DNA from: CAJLIR01 sp964408085
Lineage (GTDB): Bacteria > Bacillota_I > Bacilli_A > RF39 > UBA660
Direction: 5' to 3'
Assembly: GCA_964408085.1 (NCBI GenBank)
Contig: CAYOYB010000005.1
Coordinates: forward strand, 1 to 64,000
DNA: 64,000 nt
Part shown: positions 26,948-35,418 of the stretch, piece by piece
Layout of the letters: the number at the start of each line of letters is the position of its first letter
Numbering within the stretch: the stretch's first letter is position 1
Notes under the pieces: generated by a model
Told to the model about the DNA's origin: nothing
Databases searched by the model: none
Seen by the model: the letters and a program-made list of their open reading frames with translations, nothing else
Position numbers and translations under genes: made by a program

Positions 26948-27025
26948 ATGAAGAAGAATGAAAAAGGTCTTTATTTCATAATCCTACTATTATTTCTAAT
27001 AATTTTTTTATTATTAGATAAATAA
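26948..27025 (+). CDS. Candidate type I toxin: 25-aa hydrophobic peptide
   Basis: Encodes a 25-residue peptide with a charged start (MKKNEKG), a continuous membrane-spanning stretch rich in Leu/Ile/Phe and a charged Asp-Lys end. AAAGGTGGT lies about 9 nt before the ATG. The mRNA has its own near-consensus promoter, an occluded ribosome site, 5'-3' complementary blocks (26880-26889 with 27101-27110; 26895-26901 with 27031-27037) and a strong terminator. A convergent promoter would give an antisense RNA to its 3' part. This is the layout of TxpA/RatA- or BsrG/SR4-type systems; sequence similarity to a named toxin is not apparent. Confidence 0.6.
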   Translation: MKKNEKGLYFIILLLFLIIFLLLDK

Positions 27026-27028
27026 TAA

Positions 27029-27068
27029 AGGCATCTGTCTCATCACTTATGTGATTTGTCGGATGCCT
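27029..27068 (-). terminator. Two-part hairpin, probable antisense terminator
   Basis: Outer arms AGGCATC / GATGCCT and inner arms ATCAC / GTGAT. On the minus strand the stem is followed by TTATTATTT. On the plus strand it lies directly after the toxin stop codon. Confidence 0.6.
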
Positions 27069-27079
27069 AGTTCTCATTG

Positions 27080-27120
27080 GGACTGCATTTGACTATCCAC
27101 AATCAAATATGTCCTTTTTT
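27080..27120 (+). terminator. Terminator of the toxin mRNA
   Basis: GGAC...ATTTGA pairs with TCAAAT...GTCC (27080-27114), followed by six T. Strong stem for this AT-rich context. Confidence 0.75.
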
Positions 27121-27149
27121 ATTGTATGAAATTTCTTTCATCTATATAC

Positions 27150-27178
27150 AATATACCATAAACTATTCAATAAATCAA
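27150..27178 (-). promoter_or_regulatory. Promoter of the candidate antisense RNA
   Basis: Minus-strand -35 TTGATT (27173-27178), 17-nt spacer, -10 TATATT (27150-27155); predicted start near 27143. It lies just beyond the stop codon of the cation-efflux gene. Confidence 0.5.
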
Positions 27179-27211
27179 TAATTTATAGAAATTAAAAATA
27201 GTACATTAACT

Positions 27212-28069
27212 TTATTTTTTATCAGGTTGCAAACTTATATTAACATAATCAATTCTCTCAAAATTTTCCTTTATTTCATTTTCTATTTTGTTAATAATTT
27301 CATAAGCTTTAGTTATAGATAAATTATGTGTTATACTAACTTTAGCTATTAACTTATAATAAGGTCCATACTTTAAAATAATCAAATCATCAATACTCTT
27401 TATATGAGAATTTTTTAACATAACTTTTTTTACATCATTTAAATAATCAAAATCTGTTTCTTGTTCACCTAAAATAGTACTAATATTTTCTTTTAAAACA
27501 TCAAAACCAACTTTAACGACAAATATACCTACCAAAACACCCGCAATAATATCCGAATACTTAAAAATACCAATATTCGTTTGCATTAAAATTGAAGCTA
27601 TTAAAACAACAATCGAACTAATAACATCAGTACTACTTTCTTTTCCACTAGAAACTAAAATATTACTATTTAATTCTTGACCTTTTTTTACTAAAAAATG
27701 TGCCAATAAAAATTTAACTATTATTGTAAACATACTAACAAAAATAACGATAACACTTGGAACTACTACCTTACGATTAATTGAATTATAAATAATCATA
27801 AATCCTAGTGATAATATAACTATACTAATAAAAATACTAATTAAATATTCTATATTACCATGACCATAAGGATGTTTTTCATCAGATGGTTTTTGGGCAA
27901 ATATCGAACCAACAATTCCAATTATATCTGTTACAAGATCACTAAAAGAATGAATTCCATCGGCAATTAAAGCGCCTGATGAACCAATAAATCCTGTTAT
28001 AATTTTAAATAACGACAGCATAAAATTAGTAACTAAACTTACCACTAAAACACTTGAAACTTTTTTCAT
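27212..28069 (-). CDS. Cation diffusion facilitator (CDF) transporter
   Basis: A 285-aa protein with six transmembrane helices and a C-terminal cytoplasmic metallochaperone-like domain. The metal site of helix 2 is DGIHSFSDLVTD and the loop KHPYGHG is conserved; helix 5 carries SSGKESSTDVISS. CDF proteins export divalent metals (Zn, Mn, Fe, Co) by proton antiport; the Asp/His/Asp pattern does not settle the metal. I start at ATG 28069 with AGAGG 8 nt before it; ATG 28075 is too close to that site. Confidence 0.92.
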   Translation of the reverse strand: MKKVSSVLVVSLVTNFMLSLFKIITGFIGSSGALIADGIHSFSDLVTDIIGIVGSIFAQKPSDEKHPYGHGNIEYLISIFISIVILSLGFMIIYNSINRKVVVPSVIVIFVSMFTIIVKFLLAHFLVKKGQELNSNILVSSGKESSTDVISSIVVLIASILMQTNIGIFKYSDIIAGVLVGIFVVKVGFDVLKENISTILGEQETDFDYLNDVKKVMLKNSHIKSIDDLIILKYGPYYKLIAKVSITHNLSITKAYEIINKIENEIKENFERIDYVNISLQPDKK

Positions 28070-28110
28070 AAACATTACCTCTTTATTCTTATAATATTTT
28101 ATGCTTCAAA

Positions 28111-28145
28111 TAAAATAAGGAATATTAAACTTTCCTTATTTTTTA
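28111..28145 (-). terminator. Terminator after polA
   Basis: Perfect 10-bp arms AAATAAGGAA / TTCCTTATTT with a 9-nt loop, minus strand continuing TATTT. It lies within 40 nt of the polA stop codon. Confidence 0.75.
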
Positions 28146-28148
28146 AAC

Positions 28149-30737
28149 CTATTTAGCTTGATACCAATTGGTACCATAATTTATATCAACCTTAAGTGGA
28201 ACCTTAAGTTCAAAAACATTTTCCATAACATTACGAACAATTTCTGTAACCCTATCTAACTCACTATCTAAACAATCAAAAATCAATTCATCATGAACTT
28301 GTAAAATCATTTTACTTTCTAGATTTTCTTCTTTAAATTTTTTTGAAATATCAATCATAGCTTTTTTTATAATATCCGCACTTGTTCCTTGAATTGGTGT
28401 ATTAAGCGCCATTCTCTCTCCCTGACTTCTTATCATATAATTTTTATTACTAAGTTCAGGAATAATTCTTTTTCGATTAAATAAAGTTCTAACATAACCA
28501 TTCAAATAAGCCTTATCAATACTTTCATCCATGTATTTTTTTACACCTGGATAGCTTTCTAAATAGTGATCAATAAACTTTTTAGCTTCATTAACTGGAA
28601 TATCTAAATTTTCTGATAAACCAAAACCACTTATACCATAGATAATTCCAAAATTTACAGCTTTTGCCATTCTTCGCATATTACTAGTTACTTCGCTAAT
28701 AGATACATGAAAAATATCACTGGCTGTTTTAGCGTGAATATCATCACCATTTTTAAAAGCAGTTATAAGTGATTCAATATCAGCCATATGCGCTAGAATT
28801 CTAAGTTCAATTTGTGAATAATCTGCACTTACTAGTTTAGAAGAATTTGAAGCTACAAAAGCTTTTTTTATTAAACGACCATATTCTTGACGTGTTGGAA
28901 TATTTTGTAGATTTGGTTCAATTGAAGATAAACGACCAGTTCTTGTTAAAGCTTGTGTATAAATTGTATGAATTTTATTATCACTTAAAATAGAATTAGA
29001 TAATCCTTCAATATAAGTTGTATATAGCTTTGTATACATACGATAATCAATTATTAAATTAATAATTGGGTTAACATCTTTTAATTTATTTAAAACATCA
29101 ATTGAAGTTGAATAACCATTTGTTTTTTTCTTACCATGTGGTAAACCCATTTTTTCAAATAAAATTTCTCCTAATTGTTTTGGTGAAGAAATATTAAACT
29201 CAGTACCTGCTAAATCATAAATTTCGCTACCAATTTCATCAATTTTAATCTTAATTTCTTCGCCCATTTCATTTAGTATTTGCTTGTCAACAAAAATACC
29301 TTGATATTCCATATCACCTAATACATAAGAAAGAGGTAATTCGATATTATAAAATAAATCTTCCATTTCTTCATCTTTTAATTTTTTTATAAATTCATCT
29401 TTTGTCTCATAAATGAATTGAGCTTTTTTTGACGCATTGGAAGCAATAATTTTAATATCAGGTTCACTTAATTTTGTTTTACCAAAAACATTCTCATAAA
29501 ATGGTATATCATAATTAAATGAATTAGCTAAATATGCAATATCATCTTTTATATTATAATCTAATAAATATCCTGCTAACATTGTATCAAAATTAACATC
29601 TTCTATAGTTATACCTTGCCACTTTAAAGCTACATATACTTTTTTTAAATCATATGTTATTTTACTAAAACTTCCTAATATATTAGGATTAGTTTTAAAT
29701 AATTCAAAAGGTATATAAAAATTCTGTTTAGAATTATAAATAGCTAAACCTAATATTTTAGCTGTATGGTAATTAGTACCTAATATTTCTAAATAAATAG
29801 CCGATTCTTCTAGTATTTCAATATTATCTATATTTTCTAAAATAGAAACATCACTTACTATTTCTTTTTTTTCAATATTTTTCTTATTTTTTAAAAATGA
29901 ATAAAATTCTAAATCTTCATATAACTTAATTAAATCTTCAGTTTGTTCTCCTAAATACCTAATATCCTCTAAATTTATATCAACAGGAACATCTCTTACA
30001 ATGGTTGCTAAATCATAACTCATATAAGCATTATCTTTATCTTTAATTAATTTTTCTTTTAAAGCCCCTTTAATTTCATCAATATTATTATAAATGTTAT
30101 CTAAAGATTTATATTGTTGTAATAATTTTAAAGCTGTTTTTTCTCCTACTCCACTTACACCTGGTATATTATCAGAACTATCTCCCATTAAAGCTTTTAG
30201 GTCAATAATATTAATAGGCTCTATTCCATAATCATTAATAAAAGTTTCTTTAGTATAGAAAATATAATCTTTTTGTTTAAGTAATTTGATACTAACATCA
30301 CTACTAATTAATTGTAATAAATCTTTGTCACTACTAACAATTAAACCTTCATAATTAGAATCTTTGTTACAATATTCAGCAAATGTACCAATAATATCAT
30401 CAGCCTCATAATTATCGATTTCATAATACTTAATTCCCATCGCTGTTAAAATTTCTTTAGCAAGTGGAAACTGTAATTTAAGTTCATCAGGTGTTTCCAT
30501 TCTTCCACCCTTATATGATTCGTATTTTGCATGTCTAAATGTTTTTCCTTTATCAAAAGCTACAATCATATAAACAGGATTCTCTTCACTAACAATTTTA
30601 TTTATCATATTTACAAATCCAAATAAGGCATTAGTTGGAAAATTTTTACTGTTCTTCATTAAATTCCCATTATAAGCAGTTGCATAGTAACTTCTAAATA
30701 ATAAATTATTACCGTCAACTAAGATTATCTTTTCCAT
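28149..30737 (-). CDS. polA: DNA polymerase I
   Basis: 862 aa. The N-terminal 5'-nuclease (FEN) domain (residues 1-290) has LVDGNNLLFRSYYA, VAFDKGKTFRHAKYESYKGGR, DNYEADDIIG and SDKDLLQL. The middle 3'-5' exonuclease fold (about 310-480) lacks the DxE motif at its first strand (it reads IYLEILGTN), so proofreading is probably absent, as in several Bacillota. The polymerase domain has motif A SADYSQIELRILAHMA, motif B RRMAKAVNFGIIYG and motif C QVHDELIF. Start ATG 30737 has AGGTGAT 5 nt upstream. Works in Okazaki-fragment maturation and repair. Confidence 0.96.
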   Translation of the reverse strand: MEKIILVDGNNLLFRSYYATAYNGNLMKNSKNFPTNALFGFVNMINKIVSEENPVYMIVAFDKGKTFRHAKYESYKGGRMETPDELKLQFPLAKEILTAMGIKYYEIDNYEADDIIGTFAEYCNKDSNYEGLIVSSDKDLLQLISSDVSIKLLKQKDYIFYTKETFINDYGIEPINIIDLKALMGDSSDNIPGVSGVGEKTALKLLQQYKSLDNIYNNIDEIKGALKEKLIKDKDNAYMSYDLATIVRDVPVDINLEDIRYLGEQTEDLIKLYEDLEFYSFLKNKKNIEKKEIVSDVSILENIDNIEILEESAIYLEILGTNYHTAKILGLAIYNSKQNFYIPFELFKTNPNILGSFSKITYDLKKVYVALKWQGITIEDVNFDTMLAGYLLDYNIKDDIAYLANSFNYDIPFYENVFGKTKLSEPDIKIIASNASKKAQFIYETKDEFIKKLKDEEMEDLFYNIELPLSYVLGDMEYQGIFVDKQILNEMGEEIKIKIDEIGSEIYDLAGTEFNISSPKQLGEILFEKMGLPHGKKKTNGYSTSIDVLNKLKDVNPIINLIIDYRMYTKLYTTYIEGLSNSILSDNKIHTIYTQALTRTGRLSSIEPNLQNIPTRQEYGRLIKKAFVASNSSKLVSADYSQIELRILAHMADIESLITAFKNGDDIHAKTASDIFHVSISEVTSNMRRMAKAVNFGIIYGISGFGLSENLDIPVNEAKKFIDHYLESYPGVKKYMDESIDKAYLNGYVRTLFNRKRIIPELSNKNYMIRSQGERMALNTPIQGTSADIIKKAMIDISKKFKEENLESKMILQVHDELIFDCLDSELDRVTEIVRNVMENVFELKVPLKVDINYGTNWYQAK

Positions 30738-30788
30738 TTTTATCACCTATATTATTGTAACACAAATAAAAAAATAATGCGATTATTA

Positions 30789-31415
30789 CTATGCAGCAAA
30801 TCGATTATTTTTATGAATTAGATGTTCATATACTTTTCTAGATTGGTTAATAGAATCATTTATCTCCTCTGAAACTGGTCCATGAACATTATCTAGGATA
30901 AAATTACGAACATTTTGAACTAATTTCTCATTATCATGAAAATTATTATGATTAAGTACTAATTGATGTAACACTTCATCATATTCTTGCTTATGATATG
31001 TTAGGGCAAAATTAGCTCTAGCAATTGATTGGCTATCTTTTTTTATATCACTCAATAAGTATTTAAAATTTCTTGTAGAATTTTGAAATCCATAAATTCT
31101 AATCTTGCTATTTTTGGAATAATTATCATTAATAAAATGATTAACAACTAACATCCAAACATATTGAAATAATTCTTCCTCATTATTAGTTGTTTTTAAT
31201 GATATACCATGAATAAGAGAACGATTGTTAAATAATTCTAGTTTGACAACTTGTCCTATACCCCCAAAATCATCCTCTTGGGGAACAGAATTAAAAAAAG
31301 ATAATTGAATAGATAAATTACTATAATTATAAATATTTCTTTTAAAAATGTCATACACTCTTTTATAGTAATCAAACCAAGTTTCTATTTTAGCTAAATT
31401 CTTATTTTCAGTCAT
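30789..31415 (-). CDS. Unrecognised 208-aa protein
   Basis: A soluble mixed alpha/beta protein without signal peptide or membrane segment. Notable stretches are FDYYKRVYDIFKRNIYNYSN at the N-terminus and HGPVSEEINDSINQSRKVYE near the C-terminus. I recognise no family. Expressed divergently from pyk, with an upstream GGAG-type ribosome site. Confidence 0.6.
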   Translation of the reverse strand: MTENKNLAKIETWFDYYKRVYDIFKRNIYNYSNLSIQLSFFNSVPQEDDFGGIGQVVKLELFNNRSLIHGISLKTTNNEEELFQYVWMLVVNHFINDNYSKNSKIRIYGFQNSTRNFKYLLSDIKKDSQSIARANFALTYHKQEYDEVLHQLVLNHNNFHDNEKLVQNVRNFILDNVHGPVSEEINDSINQSRKVYEHLIHKNNRFAA

Positions 31416-31506
31416 AAAATCATCTCCACTTTCTAAGGGTATTAGAGTAATATATCACAAATATGTAAAAAATCAAAGAAAAATTTAACAATTTTTATAA
31501 AAATAT

Positions 31507-31536
31507 TCGACATCATGCTAATTTTGTGATATAATC
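31507..31536 (+). promoter_or_regulatory. pyk promoter with an overlapping 0A box
   Basis: -35 TCGACA (31508-31513), 17-nt spacer, -10 TATAAT (31531-31536). The -35 is contained in TTCGACA (31507-31513), the reverse complement of the Spo0A box TGTCGAA. If Spo0A~P binds there it would compete with RNA polymerase. Confidence 0.65.
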
Positions 31537-31564
31537 ATTTCGTTAATTTGAGAGGAGTATAAAA

Positions 31565-32962
31565 ATGAAAAGAACAAAAATAGTTTGTAGCATAGGTCCT
31601 GCTAGTAACCAAGTTGATGTAATGGAACAAATGGTTTTAGCTGGAATGAATGTTGCACGTATAAATTTTTCACATGCAACAATGGAAGAAAGACAAATTG
31701 CTCAAGATTCAGCAAGAGAAGTTCGTAAAAGAACAGGAAGAAATATTGCGATTCTTTGGGATACTAAAGGTCCAGAATTTAGAAGCGGTGTATTAGAAAA
31801 CGATTCAATTAATTTAGTTGAAGGAAAAACAATTCGTATTGTTAAAGAAAATGTTCTTGGTAATGAAGAAAGAATTACTGTTAATCATCCACAAGTATTG
31901 GATAATTTAGTTCCAGGAGACTTCATTTTATTAGAGAACGCTAAAATGAAAATTGAAGTTGAATCTAATGATGGTGATGGTGTAACTTGTCGTATCATTA
32001 ATGGTGGTACACTTGGTAATCGTAAAAGTTTAAGCATTCCAGGTAAAAAACTAAATATTCCATATATTAGTGATTTAGATCGTCAAGATATTATTTATTC
32101 TTGTGAACATGGTGGAGAGTTTTTAGCTATTTCTTTCGTTAGTGGTCCTGAAGATGTTCTAGAAGTAAAAGAAATTTTAAAAGAACATGGAAGAGAAGAC
32201 TTACAAATAATTTGTAAAATTGAAAGTGAATTAGGTATTAAAAACCTAGAGAAAATTCTTGAAGTATCAGCTGGTATTATGGTAGCTCGTGGCGACTTAG
32301 GAACTGAAATTCCAAGCGAAATGTTACCAATCGTTCAAAAAGATATGGTTAAAACTTGTCGTCGTATGGGTAAGATCTGTATTGTTGCAACTGAAATGCT
32401 TGAAACAATGATGGAAAATATGCGTCCAAAAAGAGCTGAAACTAGTGATATCGCTAATGCCGTATTTGATGGAACAGACGCCGTTATGTTAAGTGGTGAA
32501 ACTACTATAGGAAAACATCCAATTGAAACAGTAAAAGCTATGGCTGATATTTGTGAAACAGCTGAAAAATATGCTACATTCGATTATAAACCAACTGAAA
32601 ATAATATTACAACAGCTATTGCTAGAAGTGTTATTGATAGTGTTGATATTTTAAATGCTAAATTAATCTGTGCAGCAACTATGTCAGGAAACACTGCTAG
32701 AGTAATCAGTAATTTAAAACCTAATTCAACAATATTAGCTTTATGCCCTGATGAAAAAACTGGACGTAGACTAGCTTTAAACTGGGGTGTATATTCTGCT
32801 AATGTTGGTGTAATGGATAGTACTGACAGCATAATCAAAGAAGCAAAAAATAAAGCTACACAATTATATGATTTAAAAAAGAATGATATTATTGTCATTA
32901 CTGGTTCTTTCCCTAAACATCAAACACAACATACTAATTTAATGAAAATTGAAGAAATATAA
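31565..32962 (+). CDS. pyk: Pyruvate kinase
   Basis: A 465-aa glycolytic enzyme producing pyruvate and ATP. N-terminal MKRTKIVCSIGPAS, substrate/K site GMNVARINFSHA, ILWDTKGPEFR, the active-site Lys in IICKIESELGIKNLEKIL, MVARGDLGTEIP and CIVATEMLETMM are all intact. It has only the A, B and C domains; the extra C-terminal PEP-utiliser-like domain of Bacillus/Geobacillus pyruvate kinase is absent. GAGAGGAG precedes the ATG. Monocistronic. Confidence 0.97.
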   Translation: MKRTKIVCSIGPASNQVDVMEQMVLAGMNVARINFSHATMEERQIAQDSAREVRKRTGRNIAILWDTKGPEFRSGVLENDSINLVEGKTIRIVKENVLGNEERITVNHPQVLDNLVPGDFILLENAKMKIEVESNDGDGVTCRIINGGTLGNRKSLSIPGKKLNIPYISDLDRQDIIYSCEHGGEFLAISFVSGPEDVLEVKEILKEHGREDLQIICKIESELGIKNLEKILEVSAGIMVARGDLGTEIPSEMLPIVQKDMVKTCRRMGKICIVATEMLETMMENMRPKRAETSDIANAVFDGTDAVMLSGETTIGKHPIETVKAMADICETAEKYATFDYKPTENNITTAIARSVIDSVDILNAKLICAATMSGNTARVISNLKPNSTILALCPDEKTGRRLALNWGVYSANVGVMDSTDSIIKEAKNKATQLYDLKKNDIIVITGSFPKHQTQHTNLMKIEEI

Positions 32963-32965
32963 AAT

Positions 32966-33004
32966 AAAAAATATAGTGAATTTTTTTAATCACTATATTT
33001 TTTT
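32966..33004. terminator. Bidirectional terminator between pyk and a convergent gene
   Basis: ATATAGTGA / TCACTATAT arms flanked by A on the left and T on the right, so it can work for both transcripts. The stop codon of the minus-strand gene (32993) lies in its right arm. Confidence 0.8.
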
Positions 33005-33739
33005 GTATACTTTACTCTCTTCTTCTTTGCGTTCAATAACATCAGCATTCTCTGTTACATCAAGTACTTTAGCCATAAAGAAATTGTAACATAAAACTCG
33101 GAAAGCATTTATATTACCACGATGATACATAGCCAATTTTTTATCATCTTTTAAATATGGGTTAACATATATAACTTTGCCATTTTCATCACATATATCA
33201 ATAATTGCCATATCCTTACCTAAAAAATCAATTCTATATTGCTCAATTTCTTCCTTAGCATCATTAACAACATTAAAGCTAATGCTATCATATGCAACTA
33301 CACTTTTTAACTTTCCACTAATTTCTTTTTTAACAAACACACCGCTTTCATTTTTTAAATAATTAATTATTATATTGCTATCTTTTTTAGTTGCTAATTC
33401 ATTAAAATTTTCTTTAAATCTCTTATTATTTTCGTATAATATTTGTGTATTACCCATTCCTGCCGAACCAATTTTATGTTCATACCATGTAGAGCCAAAA
33501 AAACCATTAAAATCTTTATAGCATTCCTGAAAAGTCGTAGTTTCTTTTTCCATAAAACAATTATTATGATATTCCATAAGGTCTCGCAAAATACCATAAT
33601 TTCTAATTAACTCCTCTTTGTTGCAATCTACATTTACACCCAACAATTGATAATAAGTAGGTCCATAATTAGTTGGACGCAATCCATCATCTAATGTTAA
33701 AACAGTTTGAAACAATTTTTTATCGCATATATCTAACAT
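32993..33739 (-). CDS. Unrecognised protein with degenerate J-like N-terminus
   Basis: A 248-aa soluble protein. Residues about 28-58 (YYQLLGVNVDCNKEELIRNY) look like the first two helices of a J domain, but the HPD tripeptide is missing (DLMEYHNN at that place), so DnaK stimulation is unlikely. The C-terminal part carries IDFLGKDMAIIDICDENGKV and no motif I know. GGGG ribosome site before the ATG. Confidence 0.6.
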   Translation of the reverse strand: MLDICDKKLFQTVLTLDDGLRPTNYGPTYYQLLGVNVDCNKEELIRNYGILRDLMEYHNNCFMEKETTTFQECYKDFNGFFGSTWYEHKIGSAGMGNTQILYENNKRFKENFNELATKKDSNIIINYLKNESGVFVKKEISGKLKSVVAYDSISFNVVNDAKEEIEQYRIDFLGKDMAIIDICDENGKVIYVNPYLKDDKKLAMYHRGNINAFRVLCYNFFMAKVLDVTENADVIERKEEESKVYKKI

Positions 33740-33813
33740 AATATCCCCCTGTTCTATATTATGTTATTATAACATTGATTATTTGTAGTGTCAAATTTAA
33801 CTAATGATAAAAA

Positions 33814-33835
33814 AAGATAGAATCAATTCTATCTT
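33814..33835 (-). terminator. Terminator after the small lipoprotein
   Basis: Perfect palindromic arms AAGATAGAAT / ATTCTATCTT with a 2-nt loop and a minus-strand T run; it overlaps the stop codon at 33834. Confidence 0.75.
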
Positions 33836-34277
33836 ATTTACATGTAAGCCCCATATCAGCAAATTCTTCTTTAAATTTACTTAATGATACCTCAACACTA
33901 CCTGTACCAAAATTCAATTCTTTATAAGTATCTTTATCAATTTTCGAAAAATCCATTTCAACAGTAACAATTACTGATTTTTCGTTCTTTGATAATTTTG
34001 TAGAAATTCCTTCATATTCATTAAACTTATCATATTGATTTTTAAATCCTTCATAATAGACATCAATATCAGCATATTGCAAATAATTAGTTAAATCAAA
34101 ATCCATTTCGATTGTTTGTTTTACTAATTTATCATTATCAAAATCTCCAATAACCTTTACACCAGCTGTTATATCACTTTCTGTTATGTCACCTTCACAA
34201 GTAATGGACTTTTTACCACAGCCTGTTAAAACAATAGCCAACACAAAGATAGTAATACAAGATAAAAATTTTTTCAT
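33834..34277 (-). CDS. Small lipoprotein
   Basis: A 147-aa protein with signal peptide MKKFLSCITIFVLAIV and lipobox LTGC (Cys 20), so it is lipid-anchored on the outer membrane face. The mature part alternates charged and hydrophobic residues, with Cys 27 and a penultimate Cys that may form a disulfide. Size and pattern resemble YehR/DUF1307 lipoproteins, but I cannot confirm that. Monocistronic. Confidence 0.75.
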   Translation of the reverse strand: MKKFLSCITIFVLAIVLTGCGKKSITCEGDITESDITAGVKVIGDFDNDKLVKQTIEMDFDLTNYLQYADIDVYYEGFKNQYDKFNEYEGISTKLSKNEKSVIVTVEMDFSKIDKDTYKELNFGTGSVEVSLSKFKEEFADMGLTCK

Positions 34278-34334
34278 ATTATCTCTCCTTCATTTAATTA
34301 TATATGTTAACATACTAAAATATTAAAGTCAAGT

Positions 34335-35324
34335 TTATAACCAAACACCAAAAGCAATACCTAATATACTTAAAATAAAGCCAACAACCCAAAAGACTTT
34401 AACAATATCTGTCTCTGCCCAACCAAGTTTCTCAAAATGATGATGAATAGGTGCCATCAAAAATACTCTATGATGAAATTTTTTAATCGCAATTATTTGA
34501 ATAATAGTACTAAGTGTTTCAACAATAAAAACGCCAGCTACTATAACTAATGTAATTTCATGACTAGTTAAAATCGCAATTGTTGCTAATGTAGCTCCCA
34601 AAGATAATGAACCTGTATCCCCCATAAAAACTTTAGCTGGATGTGTATTATAAAATAAAAAGCCTAATAAAGATCCAACTAATATAAAACAAAATACTGC
34701 CATTTCTTCACTACCAGATATCCAAGTAGAATTCCAACTAATAAGACCAAAAGCTAAAAAGGCTACTAAAGATAAACCACCTGCTAGACCATCTAAGCCA
34801 TCAGTCAAATTAACAGCGTTACTACTTGCAACCAATACAAACAAAAGAAATATACCGTGAAACCAACCCATATTAATTCTAATACCTAAGGTATGAATAT
34901 CTAAAACAGGTTCATTACCATTATGAATAAAAATATAAAAGAAAATAACTGCTATAAATAATTGACCAAACAATTTTTGTAAAACAGAAAGTCCCTTGTT
35001 ATTACCTCTTTTAATAATTAAGAAATCATCTAAAAAACCTAAAAATGCATAAGCCACAAAGACAAACATAACAATAAACAAATTCTCTGTAAATTCTATT
35101 TTATTTAGTATTAGTAAAATAATAACAGTTAAAATGGTTGGAATAATAAATATTAAACCTCCCATTGTAGGAGTTCCATCCTTTTGTTTATGTTTTGTTA
35201 GATAAGCACTAACTTTTTGTTTAATATTATTCTTCTTTAAAATAGGTATAAAGAAAAAACCAAATACAACTGATAATATAAATCCTATCATCATCGCTAA
35301 TATAGCTTTTGCTAAAATTAACAT
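34335..35324 (-). CDS. mraY: Phospho-N-acetylmuramoyl-pentapeptide-transferase
   Basis: A 329-aa polytopic membrane enzyme that makes lipid I from UDP-MurNAc-pentapeptide and undecaprenyl phosphate. Conserved cytoplasmic motifs: GTPTMGGLIF, AFLGFLDDFL, SSNAVNLTDGLDGLAGG, KVFMGDTGSLSLG and the HHH box in APIHHHFEKLGW. About ten transmembrane helices. It lies outside a recognisable dcw cluster here. Confidence 0.96.
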   Translation of the reverse strand: MLILAKAILAMMIGFILSVVFGFFFIPILKKNNIKQKVSAYLTKHKQKDGTPTMGGLIFIIPTILTVIILLILNKIEFTENLFIVMFVFVAYAFLGFLDDFLIIKRGNNKGLSVLQKLFGQLFIAVIFFYIFIHNGNEPVLDIHTLGIRINMGWFHGIFLLFVLVASSNAVNLTDGLDGLAGGLSLVAFLAFGLISWNSTWISGSEEMAVFCFILVGSLLGFLFYNTHPAKVFMGDTGSLSLGATLATIAILTSHEITLVIVAGVFIVETLSTIIQIIAIKKFHHRVFLMAPIHHHFEKLGWAETDIVKVFWVVGFILSILGIAFGVWL

Positions 35325-35418
35325 AATCTCATCCCCTACAACTAATTAACAATAACAGTATACCATTTTTAGATAAATTTTGTATAGTATTTTTTTAGAA
35401 GTAAAAAATAAAACAAAT

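Larger units (their letters stand above)
27020..27143 (-). ncRNA. Candidate antisense RNA (antitoxin) to the toxin 3' region
   Basis: Inferred from a promoter at 27150-27178 reading leftward and a hairpin with a T-rich 3' tail at 27029-27068. The RNA, about 120 nt, would be complementary to the last codons and 3' untranslated part of the toxin mRNA. Structured stems on both RNAs offer loops for kissing contacts. No expression evidence. Confidence 0.45.
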
